From the NCBI GenBank assembly GCA_902790885.1, contig CADATR010000072.1:1-15360 (forward strand): a DNA stretch of 15,360 nt, in the 5' to 3' direction. The notes beneath the pieces were generated by a model. It was not told the origin of the DNA. It made no database searches and worked only from the letters and a program-made list of their open reading frames with translations. The position numbers and the translations under genes were made by a program. This DNA comes from an uncultured Eubacteriales bacterium (GTDB taxonomy: Bacteria > Bacillota_A > Clostridia > Peptostreptococcales > Anaerovoracaceae). Shown piece by piece: positions 13,511 to 15,360 of the stretch. The stretch's first letter is position 1. Each line of letters opens with the position of its first letter.

Positions 13511-13522
13511 ATTGTATACAAT
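13511..13522. promoter_or_regulatory. GntR/FCD-type operator palindrome
   Basis: ATTGTATACAAT is a perfect 12-bp palindrome of the kind bound by FCD-subfamily GntR proteins. It lies just after the gntR -10 box, at the expected start site. A second core, GTATAC, lies at 13538-13543 between the gntR -35 and -10. Confidence 0.7.
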
Positions 13523-13523
13523 C

Positions 13524-13551
13524 AGTATAACGGTTTAGTATACGATGTCAA
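13524..13551 (-). promoter_or_regulatory. gntR promoter
   Basis: On the minus strand -35 TTGACA (13546-13551), a 16-nt spacer and -10 TATACT (13524-13529) form a good sigma-A-like promoter. The operator palindrome follows it directly. Confidence 0.65.
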
Positions 13552-13652
13552 TAAAAAAGGAGCCTGTTTGCAGCTGAAAAAAAGAATTATTTTCTGAGCA
13601 AACAGAATGCGAAAATGATAGACAGCCTCTATCATTTTTTGGTTAAATTGTA

Positions 13653-13682
13653 TTGGAATTGATATTGCCGCGATCCTATAAT
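13653..13682 (+). promoter_or_regulatory. promoter of the aconitase-like hydratase gene
   Basis: A -35 TTGGAA (13653-13658), 18-nt spacer and -10 TATAAT (13677-13682) lie 75 bp before the start codon. The GntR-type palindrome is about 130 bp upstream of this -35, too far for simple steric repression unless other weaker sites exist. Confidence 0.6.
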
Positions 13683-13757
13683 CAGAATCAGGAGATGAAG
13701 GATCCCGCATTTGAAAACCATTGAAAACAGTATTGTTTCAGGGAAAGGAAGGAATCA

Positions 13758-15360
13758 ATGATCAAATATTATCAGCAGGGTACTGAATGGCGCGGCGGCG
13801 CTCCGCAGAAGGCGGCAGAGGATGCCGATAAAAAAGCCGGAAGAAACGGCACCATCGCGTATCAGATACTGAACGCGCACCGCGCGGAGAGCAATGACGG
13901 AATATTTCATATAAGCTTCGACGCGCTCGTATCGCACGATATCACATACGTCGGCATCATACAGACTGCCAGGGCAAGCGGTCTCAAAGAGTTCCCTATC
14001 CCTTATGCCATGACGAACTGCCACAACAGCCTTTGCGCTGTCGGAGGCACCATCAATGAGGACGACCACGTATTCGGCCTTTCGGCCGCTAAAAAGTACG
14101 GCGGCATCTATGTGCCTGCGAACCAGAGCGTGATCCACTCATACGCGAGAGAGGAACTGGCTGCCTGCGGCAACATGATACTCGGATCGGACAGCCACAC
14201 GCGCTATGGCGCTCTCGGCACCATGGGAGTAGGCGAGGGCGGACCGGAGCTCGTAAAGCAGCTCCTGAAGAATACATGGGACATCACGCCTCCGGAGGTG
14301 GTCCTCTGCTATGTGACAGGCAAGCCTAAGAAGGGCATCGGCCCTCACGATGTGGCCATCGCTCTCGTAAAGGAGACCTTCGGGCAGGGCCTGGTGAAGA
14401 ACAAGGTGCTCGAGTTTGCCGGACCGGGACTCGAATACCTGCCTTACGATTTCAGAAGCGGCATAGACGTAATGACGACAGAGACCACATGCCTCTCGTC
14501 TATCTGGGCCACTGATGATGAGATAAAGAAATACTATGAGATCCATAAGCGCCCTGAGTGCTACAGAAAGCTGGAGCCGCAGGAAGGCGCTTACTACGAC
14601 GCAGTCATAACCATCGAGCTCGACAAGATGGAGTCCATGATAGCGCTTCCTTTCCACCCTTCAAACGCGTACACGATACACGAGTTCATAGAAAACGCTG
14701 ATGAGATACTTGCAGGCGTTGAGGCTGAAGCGGCAAAGAAGTTCCCTAAGGCTCACCTCGATCTCAGGTCGAAGGTAAGCGATAAGGGCGTGCTCGCAAA
14801 TCAGGGCATCATCGCCGGATGCTCGGGCGGAATTTTCGACAACATAGTAGAAGCCGCCGACATCCTCAAGGATGGAAGCACCGGAAACGGATACTTCTCA
14901 CTGTCGGTATATCCTACGAGCGTGCCGACCAGCCTGGCCCTGACCCGCGCCGGCAAGACAGAAGCCCTGCTCGAGGCTGGAGCTGTCATAAAGCCGTCGT
15001 TCTGCGGACCTTGCTTCGGAGCCGGAGATGTGCCGGCCAACAACGGACTCTCGCTGCGCCACACTACGAGGAACTTCCCTAACCGCGAAGGCTCCAAGCC
15101 GGGCGAGGGGCAGATCAGCGCCGTCGCTCTCATGGATTCGAGATCGATCGCTGCTACCGCTCTCAATGGCGGATACATAACCGCGGCTACTGACATAGAT
15201 TATGAGACAGAGCATGTCCCTTACACCTTCGATAACGAAGTGTACAAAAAACGCTGCTACTACGGATTCGGCAAGGCCGAGCCGGACACAGAGCTCATAC
15301 TCGGACCTAACATCACCGACTGGCCGAAGATGTACGAGCTCGCTGACAACCTGCTGCTCG
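13758..15360 (+). CDS. aconitase-superfamily hydratase, 3' end outside window
   Basis: Open for 534 codons to the window edge, so the C-terminal part (the swivel domain) is not visible. GSDSHTRYGALGTMGVGEGG (143-162) is the aconitase-family substrate loop. Three cysteines expected to hold a [4Fe-4S] cluster are visible: Cys-355 in AGCSGG, and Cys-416 and Cys-419 in FCGPCFGAG. It resembles the hydratase group that includes E. coli YbhJ more than canonical AcnA/AcnB, whose citrate-cycle signatures differ. The reaction is probably dehydration and rehydration of a hydroxy-carboxylic acid, with the substrate unknown. AAAGGAAGG precedes the ATG at 13758. Divergent orientation from a GntR/FCD regulator suggests induction by an organic acid, perhaps as the first gene of an acid-catabolic operon. 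Confidence 0.87.
   Translation, partial: MIKYYQQGTEWRGGAPQKAAEDADKKAGRNGTIAYQILNAHRAESNDGIFHISFDALVSHDITYVGIIQTARASGLKEFPIPYAMTNCHNSLCAVGGTINEDDHVFGLSAAKKYGGIYVPANQSVIHSYAREELAACGNMILGSDSHTRYGALGTMGVGEGGPELVKQLLKNTWDITPPEVVLCYVTGKPKKGIGPHDVAIALVKETFGQGLVKNKVLEFAGPGLEYLPYDFRSGIDVMTTETTCLSSIWATDDEIKKYYEIHKRPECYRKLEPQEGAYYDAVITIELDKMESMIALPFHPSNAYTIHEFIENADEILAGVEAEAAKKFPKAHLDLRSKVSDKGVLANQGIIAGCSGGIFDNIVEAADILKDGSTGNGYFSLSVYPTSVPTSLALTRAGKTEALLEAGAVIKPSFCGPCFGAGDVPANNGLSLRHTTRNFPNREGSKPGEGQISAVALMDSRSIAATALNGGYITAATDIDYETEHVPYTFDNEVYKKRCYYGFGKAEPDTELILGPNITDWPKMYELADNLLL

Noticed and set aside
14139..15215. Several minus-strand open frames opposite the hydratase
   Set aside because: They are overlapped entirely by a continuous plus-strand aconitase-family reading frame with conserved motifs, and none has recognisable features.

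Overview
The window looks like part of a chromosome of a low-to-mid GC Bacillota, probably a clostridial gut-type anaerobe. Reasons: strong AGGAGG-type ribosome binding sites, AT-rich intergenic DNA beside coding DNA of about 50% GC, sigma-A-like promoters, and an HPr carrying both His-15 and Ser-46. The species cannot be named from the sequence. No tRNA, rRNA, CRISPR array, transposase or phage gene was seen.

Region A (about 1-10650) is one catabolic locus built around a glucitol-family (GUT) phosphotransferase system. It has three transcription units plus a regulator. Unit 1 (minus strand): EIIA, then an NAD(P)-dependent COG4091/DRL-type oxidoreductase with a SAF domain. A SorC-family regulator (plus strand, 2095-3078) lies next to it. 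Unit 2 (minus strand): triosephosphate-isomerase-like protein, YjbQ-family protein, class II aldolase. Unit 3 (plus strand): GutM, EIIC, EIIBC (frameshifted in its linker), HAD phosphatase, HPr, enzyme I. The locus therefore carries a whole phosphorelay, from EI and HPr through EIIA to EIIB and EIIC. I infer that a polyol is imported and phosphorylated, oxidised or isomerised by the DRL-like enzyme, and split by the aldolase to a triose phosphate that the TIM homologue equilibrates. No sorbitol-6-phosphate dehydrogenase is present, so sorbitol is probably not the substrate.

A 17-bp palindrome-like site occurs upstream of each unit: perfect before EIIA, near-perfect before the TIM homologue, degenerate before gutM. 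Each is centred about 35-36 bp upstream of the edge of a candidate -10 box (about -47/-48 from transcription start). This is best explained as a SorC-family activator regulon. The regulator's own promoter carries different inverted repeats.

Region B (10660-12813) holds two divergently transcribed genes, an ATP-grasp ligase-like protein and a PIG-L/LmbE-family deacetylase, with no visible link to the PTS locus. Region C (12818-15360) holds a GntR/FCD regulator divergent from an aconitase-superfamily hydratase that runs off the window end. The gntR promoter overlaps a perfect 12-bp palindrome typical of this regulator class.
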